From assembly GCA_005882525.1 (NCBI GenBank), contig VBGO01000059.1, positions 1 to 7,564 of the forward strand: DNA of 7,564 nt, given 5' to 3'. Shown here in pieces: positions 1 to 5,718 of this stretch. The translations under genes were made by a program, and so were the position numbers. Under the pieces are notes generated by a model, which saw only the letters and a program-made list of their open reading frames with translations, was not told the DNA's origin and made no database searches. The stretch comes from Chloroflexota bacterium. Its GTDB lineage: Bacteria; Chloroflexota; Dormibacteria; CF-121. The stretch's first letter is position 1; the number at the start of each line of letters is the position of its first letter.

Positions 1-187
1 CGAGCCGTTCGTCGATGGACGGCGCTTCCGCCATGATCCGCCGGAAGGCATCCGTCGTAACGCAGAAGCCAGTCGGCACGCGAATGCCTTCGATCCGTGA
101 AAGCTCGCCTAAGGCCGCGCCCTTGCCGCCAACGATTGCGACCTGCGTCTGGTCGATCTCTTGGAAACCCAGCACGTGGCTGCCCAT
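1..187 (-). CDS. PEP-synthase-family phosphotransferase, N-terminal fragment (possibly rifampicin phosphotransferase)
   Basis: This is the first 62 codons of a gene that runs off the left edge on the minus strand. It starts at the ATG whose complement is at 185-187, preceded by an AGGGAAG-type ribosome binding site about 8 bases upstream. The fragment contains GGKGAALGELSRIEGIRVP and GFCVTTDAFR, the hallmark opening of the ATP-binding (PPDK_N) domain. That domain is shared by phosphoenolpyruvate synthase, pyruvate phosphate dikinase and rifampicin phosphotransferase (Rph). The family transfers phosphate from ATP through a swivelling histidine domain to pyruvate or, in Rph, to the antibiotic. 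From recalled family members, the opening LGFQEIDQTQVAIVGGKG together with GFCVTTDAFRRI resembles the Rph branch at least as much as classical PpsA. The domains that would decide this (rifampicin-binding versus PEP-binding) lie outside the window. Family membership is firm; the substrate is open. Confidence 0.85.
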   Translation of the reverse strand, partial: MGSHVLGFQEIDQTQVAIVGGKGAALGELSRIEGIRVPTGFCVTTDAFRRIMAEAPSIDERL

Positions 188-318
188 CCGTCGATCTTCC
201 CTTCAGCCCCCTCGGGCCTCGCGCATTCCTACTGCCGGTCGCGCCGACCACCTGTGGGCCAGCTTGTGGCGTGCAGTGTCCGCACACCGGAGCCCTTGCA
301 GCACGACCCCCATCCTCA

Positions 319-347
319 AGTAACACTCCTGAGCTTGGAGATGTCAC
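319..347 (-). promoter_or_regulatory. Weak candidate promoter for the minus-strand phosphotransferase
   Basis: Read on the minus strand, GTGACA (complement of 342-347) matches five of six bases of the -35 consensus. It is followed after 17 bases by GTTACT (complement of 319-324), which is only a half match to TATAAT. Transcription would leave a leader of roughly 125 bases. The -10 element is poor, so this is tentative. Confidence 0.25.
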
Positions 348-504
348 TCAAAGATACTGGGGGGACTGAGCCGAGTACGGGTCCGATCCCGAAACACGGA
401 GCTACCGGAGCCACCGGCTTCCGGCGGCGAGCCGTATCAGTCCAGGCGCGGCGAGAGGAAGGTCGTCGACAGGTCAGCCAGAAGAGTTGCCAGACCTGAC
501 CAAT

Positions 505-535
505 TTGACCCAGCCATCGTCTTCCGACCTATTAG
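505..535 (+). promoter_or_regulatory. Weak distal promoter candidate for the importer operon
   Basis: TTGACC (505-510) and TATTAG (530-535) are fair -35 and -10 matches, but the 19-base spacer is longer than optimal. It lies about 65 bases upstream of the better candidate at 575-603. It may be a secondary promoter or chance. Confidence 0.25.
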
Positions 536-574
536 AAATCGTTAGCCATTGGGGCGCAACCATGCGGCCCAGGT

Positions 575-603
575 TTGACGTACGAGTAGCCGACGACTAC
601 TAT
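575..603 (+). promoter_or_regulatory. Sigma-70-like promoter of the sugar importer operon
   Basis: TTGACG (575-580, five of six -35 bases) is followed by an exact 17-base spacer and TACTAT (598-603, four of six -10 bases). Initiation near 610 would leave a leader of about 40 bases before the binding-protein start at 650. An inverted repeat, AGTAG (585-589) N7 CTACT (597-601), overlaps the spacer and the -10. This is where a repressor operator could sit. Importers of this type are often controlled by LacI-family repressors, but no regulator gene is in view and the repeat does not look like a standard LacI-family operator. Confidence 0.6.
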
Positions 604-649
604 CAAGCGAGGTCTGAGGGGCGCGAGCAAAATAGGCAGGGAGGGTGCA

Positions 650-1948
650 ATGAACAGCTCCAGGTTGGGGCGCCTTTTTTCGGTCGCAGTTCTGGTTTCA
701 CTACTGGCGGCGTGCGGTCCCGGCACCGGGAGTTCGAACGGGAAAACGCTTCACGTCATCGCCACCTGGGGCGGCAGCGAGCAGAAATCCTTCATGGCGA
801 TGGTTGCGCCCTGGGAAAGTCGGACCGGGAACAAGATCAGCTACGAGGGCACTCGCGACATCAACGCCCTGTTGACCACCCGCGTGAAAGCGGGCAACCC
901 ACCCGACCTCGCGGGGCTTCCGGGGCCCGGACAGATGGCCCAATTCGCCAAGGCCGGAACGATCAAGTCGCTCGACAGCGCCGTCGACATGAACGCGCTC
1001 AACAGCCAGTACGGCCCAAACTGGGTCAAGCTCGGCACCGTCGACGGGCACCTGGTCGGCATCTTCATCAAGGCAGCGATCAAGGGCTTGGTCTACTACG
1101 ATCCCAAGACTGTCACCGCGGCGGGCGTCGATTTCACGACGCCACCCAAGACCTGGGATGACATGGTGACCGCCTATAACACCATCCGGACGAAAACCGG
1201 CAAGACCCCCTGGTGCATCGGGGTAGCGAGCGGCGCCGCTTCGGGATGGCCTGGCACCGACTGGGTCAAAGACTTTTTCCTTCGCCAGGCTGGACCAACA
1301 AAGTACGAGGCATGGGGTGCCAGCAAGGAGCCCTGGAACGCGCCCGAAATGAAGACGGCATGGCAGTCCTTTGGCGCGGTCGTCAACAATCCGAACCTGG
1401 CCTATGGCGGTAAGAACTACGTTCTCTCGACAGCATTCCAGACGGCGTTCGACCCGATGTTCGCCAGCCCGCCGGGTTGTTACTTGCATCACCAGGCGTC
1501 GTTCATCACCGACTTCTTCGTGCACGACTTCCCCAACCTCAAGCCCGGGGCGGACTTCACCTTCTTCGGTTTCCCCGACATCAACCCCCAGTACTCCGGC
1601 GCTCAGGTGGTGGCCGGCGACCTCTTCGGAATGTTCAAGGATTCCCCGGAGGCCCGCGACCTGATGAAGTACCTGACCACGGCAGACGCTCAGAAGGTTT
1701 GGGTCAAGCGAGGCGGCGCCATCTCGCCCAACAAGCTGGTCACGCTCGACAACTACCCGGATGACCAGGTGAAGAAAGCGGCCGACCTGCTGCTGAAGGC
1801 CAATCCACCCGAATTCGATGCCGGCGACCTGCAAACGGCTGCCCTGCAGCAGGCGTTCTTCGACGGGATCGTGGCGTACATTCAAAACCCCGGTCAGCTC
1901 GATTCCATCCTCAACGGTCTGGAGCAAAAGCGGGCCAGCGGCCAATAG
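650..1948 (+). CDS. Carbohydrate ABC transporter substrate-binding lipoprotein (AglE-like, family 1)
   Basis: This 432-residue protein captures sugar outside the membrane and delivers it to the two permeases encoded downstream. The N-terminus is a lipoprotein signal: Arg5 and Arg8, a hydrophobic stretch at 10-20, and the lipobox L19-A-A-C22, with a Gly/Ser-rich linker after Cys22. The mature part fits the family 1 solute-binding (UgpB/MalE) fold. It closely resembles recalled alpha-glucoside binding proteins (AglE): SGAASGWPGTDW (194-205), FDPMFASPPGCYLHHQASFI (267-286), GGAISPNK (355-362) and EFDAGDL (388-394). Cys189 and Cys277 are the only cysteines after the lipid anchor and could form a disulfide. 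The start is supported by AGGGAGGG ending 4 bases before the ATG and by the signal peptide. Length is normal for the family. The exact substrate (maltose, sucrose, trehalose or another alpha-glucoside) is inferred from resemblance only. Confidence 0.93.
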   Translation: MNSSRLGRLFSVAVLVSLLAACGPGTGSSNGKTLHVIATWGGSEQKSFMAMVAPWESRTGNKISYEGTRDINALLTTRVKAGNPPDLAGLPGPGQMAQFAKAGTIKSLDSAVDMNALNSQYGPNWVKLGTVDGHLVGIFIKAAIKGLVYYDPKTVTAAGVDFTTPPKTWDDMVTAYNTIRTKTGKTPWCIGVASGAASGWPGTDWVKDFFLRQAGPTKYEAWGASKEPWNAPEMKTAWQSFGAVVNNPNLAYGGKNYVLSTAFQTAFDPMFASPPGCYLHHQASFITDFFVHDFPNLKPGADFTFFGFPDINPQYSGAQVVAGDLFGMFKDSPEARDLMKYLTTADAQKVWVKRGGAISPNKLVTLDNYPDDQVKKAADLLLKANPPEFDAGDLQTAALQQAFFDGIVAYIQNPGQLDSILNGLEQKRASGQ

Positions 1949-1975
1949 TCATTAGGTAGGGAGCGAGAGGCCACC

Positions 1976-2959
1976 GTGGACGCCGAGCGGCTCACGTACC
2001 TGGTCGCCGCCGTCGTCGGCGTCCCGGTGGTGCTCGTCCTCTACATCCTCTTCACCGACTGGCTGATTCGGCGTCTGCCCCCAGGCCAGCAACCGAAGAT
2101 CCGGCCCTGGGTCTGGGTTGGGCCGGCGCTCCTGCTGGTCGGTGGCTTCCTCATCTACCCTGGCATTGCCACCGCGTGGATCAGCTTGCTGACGAGTGAC
2201 GGCAAGAGCTTCGTCGGCCTAGCCAACTTCGGCCAGGTCCTCAGCGACCATTCGGTACTGATCGCGATCCGCAACAATCTGCTCTGGCTGGTCTTTTACA
2301 CGGGCCTTGTGCTGACCTTCGGCCTGGTCCTGGCGGTGCTGGCCGACCGAGTCCCCTATGAAGGCCCGGTCAAGTCGCTGATCTTCATGCCGATGGCCGT
2401 CTCCTTCGTGGCGGCCGGACTGATCTGGAGCTTCATGTACCAGTTTCAGCCCGCGCTTCCCGGGGTGCACCAGACGGGGACACTCAACGCCGTCTGGGTC
2501 AATCTTCTCCACCAACAGCCGATTGCCTGGACCATCGACCAACGGGTCAATAACTTTGCCCTGATCTTCGCCGCCGTCTGGGTCTGGACCGGCTTCGCCA
2601 TGGTCATCACGTCGGCGGCACTCAAGGGTATTCCGCCGGAGCTCACGGAGGCGGCGCGGGTGGACGGCGCCACCGAGCTCCAGGTGTTCTTCCGCATCAC
2701 CGTTCCCCTCTTGGCGCCGACCCTCACGGTCATCGGTACGACGCTGGTCATCTTTGCACTCAAGGCCTTCGACATCATCTATGTCATGACCAACGGGCTC
2801 TACAACACGGACGTGATGGCGAGGCGGATGTACGCCGAGATGTTCACGAGCCAGAACTACGCTCGCTCGGCAGCTATCGCGATGTTGCTGCTCCTGGCTG
2901 TCATCCCGGTGCTCGCCTTCAATTTGCGGCGCTTCCAATTCCAGGAGTCGATTCGATGA
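1976..2959 (+). CDS. Sugar ABC transporter permease, AglF-like (MalF type)
   Basis: This 327-residue inner-membrane subunit forms half of the translocation channel. It begins at GTG. No other start codon exists between it and the in-frame stop at 1946-1948, and GAGAGG lies 5 bases upstream. Hydrophobic spans are visible near residues 7-27, 46-68, 101-122, 134-155, 195-215, 248-268 and 299-316. The first is an extra N-terminal span ahead of the usual core, as expected in MalF-type subunits. The EAA loop that docks on the ATPase is at 225-244, with EAARVDGATE and the distal I241/P244. It sits 27 bases after the binding-protein gene in the same operon. Its partner permease overlaps its stop codon. 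Confidence 0.93.
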   Translation: MDAERLTYLVAAVVGVPVVLVLYILFTDWLIRRLPPGQQPKIRPWVWVGPALLLVGGFLIYPGIATAWISLLTSDGKSFVGLANFGQVLSDHSVLIAIRNNLLWLVFYTGLVLTFGLVLAVLADRVPYEGPVKSLIFMPMAVSFVAAGLIWSFMYQFQPALPGVHQTGTLNAVWVNLLHQQPIAWTIDQRVNNFALIFAAVWVWTGFAMVITSAALKGIPPELTEAARVDGATELQVFFRITVPLLAPTLTVIGTTLVIFALKAFDIIYVMTNGLYNTDVMARRMYAEMFTSQNYARSAAIAMLLLLAVIPVLAFNLRRFQFQESIR

Positions 2960-3864
2960 GCGTTGCCCCAGTCGTCGCTCCACCGGTCGCAGAGGCTCCG
3001 GTCGTCGCCACCGGCAAGGAACCGCGCCACTTCACGCTTGGCTCGCTGCCACTGCATGTCGCCCTCATCTTGCTGACGCTGATCTGGATCGTCCCGACGC
3101 TCGGCCTGCTGGTCAGCTCGTTCCGTCCGGGCTTTCTCGTCAGCCGCACCGGCTGGTGGACGGCGTTTGCCCCACCCTTCCAGTTCACGCTGCAGAACTA
3201 CAGCGACGTGCTGCAAAGCAACAACCTGTTCGCCAGCTTTCTCAACAGCCTGACGATCGCGATCCCCGCCAGCGTCATCCCGATCGCGATCGCCGCCTTT
3301 GCCGCCTACGCGTTTTCGTGGATGCGCTTCCCATTCCGAAATGCCCTCTTCCTGGTGATGGTTGGCCTGCTTGCCGTCCCTCTCCAGGTCACCCTGATCC
3401 CGGTCCTGTCCATGTTCACGGCCTTGCACCTGAACGGCACCTTCATCGGCATCTGGTTGGCGCATACCGGTTACGGTTTGCCCTTTGCCATCTACCTGCT
3501 CCGAAACTTTTTCGGTGCGCTGCCGAACGACCTGTTCGAGTCTGCCTCCATCGACGGCGCCGGCCCGGTCACGATGTTCTTCCGCCTGGTGTTGCCGCTG
3601 TCCGTGCCCGCCCTTGCCTCCCTGGGCATCTTCCAGTTCCTCTGGACCTGGAACGACCTGCTGGTGGCGCTCGTCTACCTCGGCGGCGACCCGGCGGTCG
3701 CGCCCATGACGGTCACCGTCGCGAACCTGGTTGGCTCACTCGGCCAGTCCTACGAGTTGCTCACCGCCGCGGCCTTCGTCTCGATGGCGTTGCCCCTCGT
3801 CGTCTTTCTGGCGATGCAGCGCTACTTCGTGCGCGGCATGACCGCGGGCGCCGTCAAGGGCTAA
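2956..3864 (+). CDS. Sugar ABC transporter permease, AglG-like (MalG type)
   Basis: This 302-residue second channel subunit pairs with the upstream permease. Its ATG overlaps the preceding TGA (ATGA), which suggests translational coupling, and AGGAGT lies 7-8 bases upstream. A polar Pro/Ala/Val tail of about 30 residues precedes the first membrane span (32-54). Further spans are near 96-120, 129-153, 164-184, 215-240 and 268-288. The ATPase-docking loop is at 195-214 (ESASIDGAGP, then LP at 213-214). Here the usual EAA reads ESA, a common variation in MalG-type subunits. The protein has the normal family length. No ATP-binding subunit follows: the next gene converges from the other strand two bases after the stop. 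Confidence 0.93.
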   Translation: MSVAPVVAPPVAEAPVVATGKEPRHFTLGSLPLHVALILLTLIWIVPTLGLLVSSFRPGFLVSRTGWWTAFAPPFQFTLQNYSDVLQSNNLFASFLNSLTIAIPASVIPIAIAAFAAYAFSWMRFPFRNALFLVMVGLLAVPLQVTLIPVLSMFTALHLNGTFIGIWLAHTGYGLPFAIYLLRNFFGALPNDLFESASIDGAGPVTMFFRLVLPLSVPALASLGIFQFLWTWNDLLVALVYLGGDPAVAPMTVTVANLVGSLGQSYELLTAAAFVSMALPLVVFLAMQRYFVRGMTAGAVKG

Positions 3865-3866
3865 CC

Positions 3867-4409
3867 TCAGCGCCGCGTTAGCACCGTCGCGACCAGCGTC
3901 ATCGTCAGCAAGACGGGGATGCCGACGAGCACCAGGATGACCAGCACGAGCAGATTTTGGGTATCGCCGGCCGCGCCGCTGTCGGCCGCACTGGCCGCCG
4001 CCGGTTGGGCCGGGGCAATCGCGACCGCTTGAGCCGATCCATCGATCGGCGCGGCCGCGAACGGCGGAGCGCCAACCCCGGTATCGGCGGCGGTCACGGG
4101 CGGTAGGGTCGGGGCGCTGGTCACCCTGGGCCCGGGCGTCGAGGTGGAGGCCGGTGCAACCGTGGGCGGTGGAGTCGGGGGTGGGGTCGGCGGCGGCGTC
4201 GGAGCCGGTGTCGGCTTCGGGGTGGGCGGTGGGGTCGGCCGGGGTGTCGGGGTCGGAACTGGTGTCGGAGAGGGATGCGGCCGAGCCTGAATGCCGGGGG
4301 TGCTCGCTGCCCAGACGCCCCTCGCCGCGACGACGCCGGCGGCCATCCCACTCGCGGCGACCAGCAGCAATGCCGCGGCGAGCGTCAGACCACGCTGGCG
4401 CAGGTCCAT
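3867..4409 (-). CDS. Proline/threonine-rich protein with N- and C-terminal hydrophobic segments
   Basis: I do not recognise this 180-residue protein. Residues 7-30 form a hydrophobic, alanine-rich segment after MDLRQR, likely a signal peptide (possible cleavage near VWAAS, 32-36) or a membrane anchor. Residues 44-84 are a low-complexity PTPxPTPPP tract of the kind that spans cell walls or acts as a spacer. An Ala/Pro/Ser-rich region follows, with no cysteines. Residues 152-176 (LLVLVILVLVGIPVLL core) are a clear membrane span followed by TRR, a positive-inside end. The layout is that of a surface-displayed stalk anchored at the C-terminus, with no visible globular domain. GGGGAAGG directly before the ATG and AGGAGG slightly further upstream support the start. 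It converges on the importer operon and may share termination with it. No function can be assigned. Confidence 0.75.
   Translation of the reverse strand: MDLRQRGLTLAAALLLVAASGMAAGVVAARGVWAASTPGIQARPHPSPTPVPTPTPRPTPPPTPKPTPAPTPPPTPPPTPPPTVAPASTSTPGPRVTSAPTLPPVTAADTGVGAPPFAAAPIDGSAQAVAIAPAQPAAASAADSGAAGDTQNLLVLVILVLVGIPVLLTMTLVATVLTRR
4158..4280 (-). repeat. Pro/Thr low-complexity codon repeat
   Basis: This is the stretch encoding residues 44-84 of the proline-rich protein. It is built from near-repeats of CCN-ACC codons, which appear as GGGGTCGG-like units on the plus strand. Such tracts tend to vary in length by slippage or recombination. The plus strand holds closely spaced G-runs at 4219-4252 (see findings). 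Confidence 0.8.
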
Positions 4410-4447
4410 GCCTTCCCCTTGCCTCCTGCCGGGATTCTCCTGCGCAC

Positions 4448-4453
4448 AGGATA
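4448..4453 (-). promoter_or_regulatory. Weak -10 candidate for the proline-rich protein gene
   Basis: Read on the minus strand, TATCCT matches four of six -10 bases and would start transcription about 30 bases before the ATG at 4409. No good -35 hexamer lies at the right distance; only T-rich sequence is there. Tentative. Confidence 0.25.
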
Positions 4454-4488
4454 CCGACCGTGACCGAAAAAGAACAGATCGTGAAACG

Positions 4489-4500
4489 GGCGGGCCCGCC
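4489..4500. repeat. Perfect 12-base palindrome GGCGGGCCCGCC
   Basis: This fully self-complementary 12-mer sits in the 103-base gap between the divergent proline-rich protein and dehydrogenase genes. It directly abuts the putative -10 box at 4501-4506. The position would suit an operator for the dehydrogenase gene. GC-rich composition makes such palindromes more likely by chance. Confidence 0.5.
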
Positions 4501-4506
4501 TACCAT
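4501..4506 (+). promoter_or_regulatory. Leaderless-type -10 box (TACCAT) for the dehydrogenase
   Basis: TACCAT fits TANNNT and occupies exactly positions -12 to -7 relative to the A of the ATG at 4513. There is no Shine-Dalgarno-like purine run upstream (the bases are GCCCGCC then TACCATTAGCGA). This is the expected arrangement when transcription starts at the first base of the start codon. No consensus -35 is visible, which is common for this promoter class. Confidence 0.5.
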
Positions 4507-4512
4507 TAGCGA

Positions 4513-5265
4513 ATGGCGGATCCCGACCGCGTCGCGGTGGTCACCGGAGCCAGTTCCGGGATCGGCGAGGCGACCGCGCGAGGTCTGGTCGGCGCCGGCT
4601 TCAGCGTGGTCCTCGGCGCCCGTCGCCAGGATCGGCTGATGGCCGTCGCCCAGGAGCTCGGCGGCCGCGGGCTGCCGCTCGACGTCCGGGATCGGGCGAG
4701 CATTCAGGCCTTCGTGGACGCGGTCGCGGCCGAATACGGCCAGGTCGAAATCCTGGTCAACAACGCCGGGCTGGCGGCGGGCCTCGCGCCGCTCGCCGAC
4801 GGCAGCGATGACGACTGGGTGCAGATGATGGAGACCAACGTCCTCGGCCTCCTCCGGATGACCAAGGCCATGCTCCCCTTACTCCGGCGAGCGCCGCGGG
4901 CGCACATCGTCAATCTCGGCTCGGTGGCCGGTTTCGAGGTCTACAACGGCGGGGTCGGCTACACCGCCAGTAAGCACGCCGTGCGTGCCATCACCCGGAC
5001 GCTTCGACTCGAGTTGATGGGAGAGCCGATCCGGGTGACGGAGATCGAGCCCGGAATGGTGGAGACCGAGTTCAGCCTGGTCCGATTCAAGGGTGACCGC
5101 GAGCGGGCGGCCGCCGTCTACCAGGGAATGCAGCCACTTACCGGCACCGACGTCGCCGATTGCATCGTCTGGGTGGTGACGCGGCCGCCAAACGTGAACG
5201 TCGACGAGCTCGTGCTGCGGCCGATCGCCCAGGCGAGCACCCGCGACGTCGCCCGCCGCAGCTAG
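4513..5265 (+). CDS. Short-chain dehydrogenase/reductase, YdfG-like (NADP-dependent 3-hydroxy acid dehydrogenase)
   Basis: This 250-residue classical SDR is a cytosolic NAD(P)-dependent oxidoreductase. The dinucleotide motif TGASSGIG is at 11-18 and NNAG at 83-86. The catalytic set is complete: Asn109, Ser137, Tyr150 and Lys154, with PG at 180-181. Arg37 and Arg38 after the second strand favour NADP(H). The C-terminal half carries IEPGMVETEFSLVRFKGD (178-195) and PNVNVDELVLRPIAQAS (226-242), which match the recalled signature of E. coli YdfG. YdfG oxidises L-allo-threonine and serine and reduces malonic semialdehyde. The subfamily call is therefore well supported, while the physiological substrate here is inferred. 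It is transcribed alone, has no upstream ribosome binding site, and seems to use a leaderless start. No terminator is visible directly after it. Confidence 0.93.
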   Translation: MADPDRVAVVTGASSGIGEATARGLVGAGFSVVLGARRQDRLMAVAQELGGRGLPLDVRDRASIQAFVDAVAAEYGQVEILVNNAGLAAGLAPLADGSDDDWVQMMETNVLGLLRMTKAMLPLLRRAPRAHIVNLGSVAGFEVYNGGVGYTASKHAVRAITRTLRLELMGEPIRVTEIEPGMVETEFSLVRFKGDRERAAAVYQGMQPLTGTDVADCIVWVVTRPPNVNVDELVLRPIAQASTRDVARRS

Positions 5266-5281
5266 CCCCTGCGGTTTCTGC

Positions 5282-5309
5282 TTATGCACAACCCTTCCAC
5301 ATATTCACA
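5282..5309 (+). other. Cluster of DnaA-box-like 9-mers
   Basis: TTATGCACA (5282-5290) matches the DnaA box consensus TTATNCACA fully. ATATTCACA (5301-5309) matches eight of nine positions, and CCTTCCACA (5293-5301) is a weaker match between them. They lie in the 206-base gap after the dehydrogenase. No replication genes are nearby, so an origin is unlikely. Regulatory DnaA binding or chance are the remaining options. Confidence 0.25.
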
Positions 5310-5397
5310 GCGTGCGGAGTTCCCTGCGTGGCGCCTCGCCGTCGCCTGCCTGCTCCCATGCCACGGAGCGGCCACTGGGCTTGTCGTGCCGCAATAA

Positions 5398-5426
5398 TTG
5401 ACGCCTCCGCAGGCAACTGATATGAT
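5398..5426 (+). promoter_or_regulatory. Strong extended -10 sigma-70-like promoter
   Basis: TTGACG (5398-5403, five of six), a 17-base spacer and TATGAT (5421-5426, five of six) form the best promoter in the window. TGA immediately before the -10 adds an extended -10 TGn element. Initiation is expected near 5432-5434, giving a leader of about 40 bases before the small membrane protein. TGATA (5423-5427) N7 TATCA (5435-5439) straddles the -10 and start region and could be an operator. Confidence 0.8.
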
Positions 5427-5471
5427 AGCCGCGGTATCAATTAAGTCATCAAGGTACCAGGGAGGTAATTC

Positions 5472-5696
5472 ATGGCAGTCGTTCACGAGCACGATGATGG
5501 CGACGGCGGGTCCAGCGCGGCGGTTGTGGCGATCTTCCTGATCGCCTTGATCGTGATCCTGGCGATCCTCTTCTACGGGTTTGCGGTCGCCCACTGGTTC
5601 GGCGCTGGTGGCGGCAACACCACCATCATCAATCCGCCGACGAGCGCCCCGTCGATCGCTGCCTCGGCCTCGGCGTCAGCCTCCACGTCCCCCTAA
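5472..5696 (+). CDS. Small single-span membrane protein of unknown function
   Basis: I do not recognise a named family for this 74-residue protein. Residues 1-14 are hydrophilic, acidic and His-containing (HEHDDGDGG). Residues 16-42 form one long hydrophobic span (VVAIFLIALIVILAILFYGF core). The rest is a short Gly/Asn/Thr and then Pro/Ala/Ser-rich tail ending in SASASASTSP. There are no cysteines and few charges after the span. The acidic N-terminus, with no positive residue next to the span, makes topology uncertain. AGGGAGGT lies about 6 bases before the ATG. The gene has its own strong promoter and its own intrinsic terminator, so it is an independent, probably well-expressed unit. That is the main argument that it is real. 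Its role could be envelope-related, but nothing in the sequence shows it. Confidence 0.8.
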   Translation: MAVVHEHDDGDGGSSAAVVAIFLIALIVILAILFYGFAVAHWFGAGGGNTTIINPPTSAPSIAASASASASTSP

Positions 5697-5718
5697 TCCC
5701 GAGCCAGCACAGGAAAGC

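Larger units (their letters stand above)
188..649. other. Intergenic region between divergent genes
   Basis: These 462 bases separate the divergent minus-strand phosphotransferase and the plus-strand importer operon. Reading frames here have no recognisable protein content and look like chance frames in GC-rich DNA. Short potential hairpins are present, for example CGGCT (415-419) with AGCCG (430-434), and CGGG (378-381) with CCCG (388-391). I recognise no riboswitch consensus. Promoter candidates for both directions are listed separately. A 6-base inverted repeat, GGTCAG (472-477) with CTGACC (496-501), lies just upstream of the weaker plus-strand promoter and is a possible but unproven regulator site. 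Confidence 0.7.

Noticed and set aside
291..309. Possible rifamycin-associated element (RAE) upstream of the phosphotransferase, around CTTGCAGCACG
   Set aside because: By eye it matches only about 13 of 19 positions of the recalled palindromic consensus, and the left arm is largely absent, so it is not convincing support for the Rph assignment.
15..499. Overlapping open frames of 90-112 codons on the plus strand near the left end
   Set aside because: Pro/Arg/Ser-rich chance translations. They partly lie antisense to the phosphotransferase gene, and none has a ribosome binding site or recognisable domain.
536..546. LacI-family operator around the CG centre at 540-541
   Set aside because: The flanking half sites are not inverted repeats of each other.
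701..1945. Long open frame on the minus strand opposite the sugar-binding protein gene
   Set aside because: It mirrors the plus-strand gene as expected for GC-rich codon use. Its translation is rich in Arg, Gly and Val with no family motif, while the plus strand encodes a clear lipoprotein.
3736..4506. Alternative minus-strand frame covering the proline-rich gene
   Set aside because: Its translation is dominated by Asp, Arg and Gly without signal peptide or membrane span. The frame at 3867-4409 gives a coherent signal, spacer and anchor.
5368..5392. Hairpin GCGGC (5368-5372) with GCCGC (5388-5392) as a terminator for the dehydrogenase gene
   Set aside because: The loop is 15 bases, the stem is only 5 base pairs, and AATAATT rather than a T tract follows.
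5266..5471. Origin of replication suggested by the DnaA-like boxes
   Set aside because: There is no dnaA, dnaN or other replication gene nearby, no long AT-rich unwinding region, and only one perfect box.
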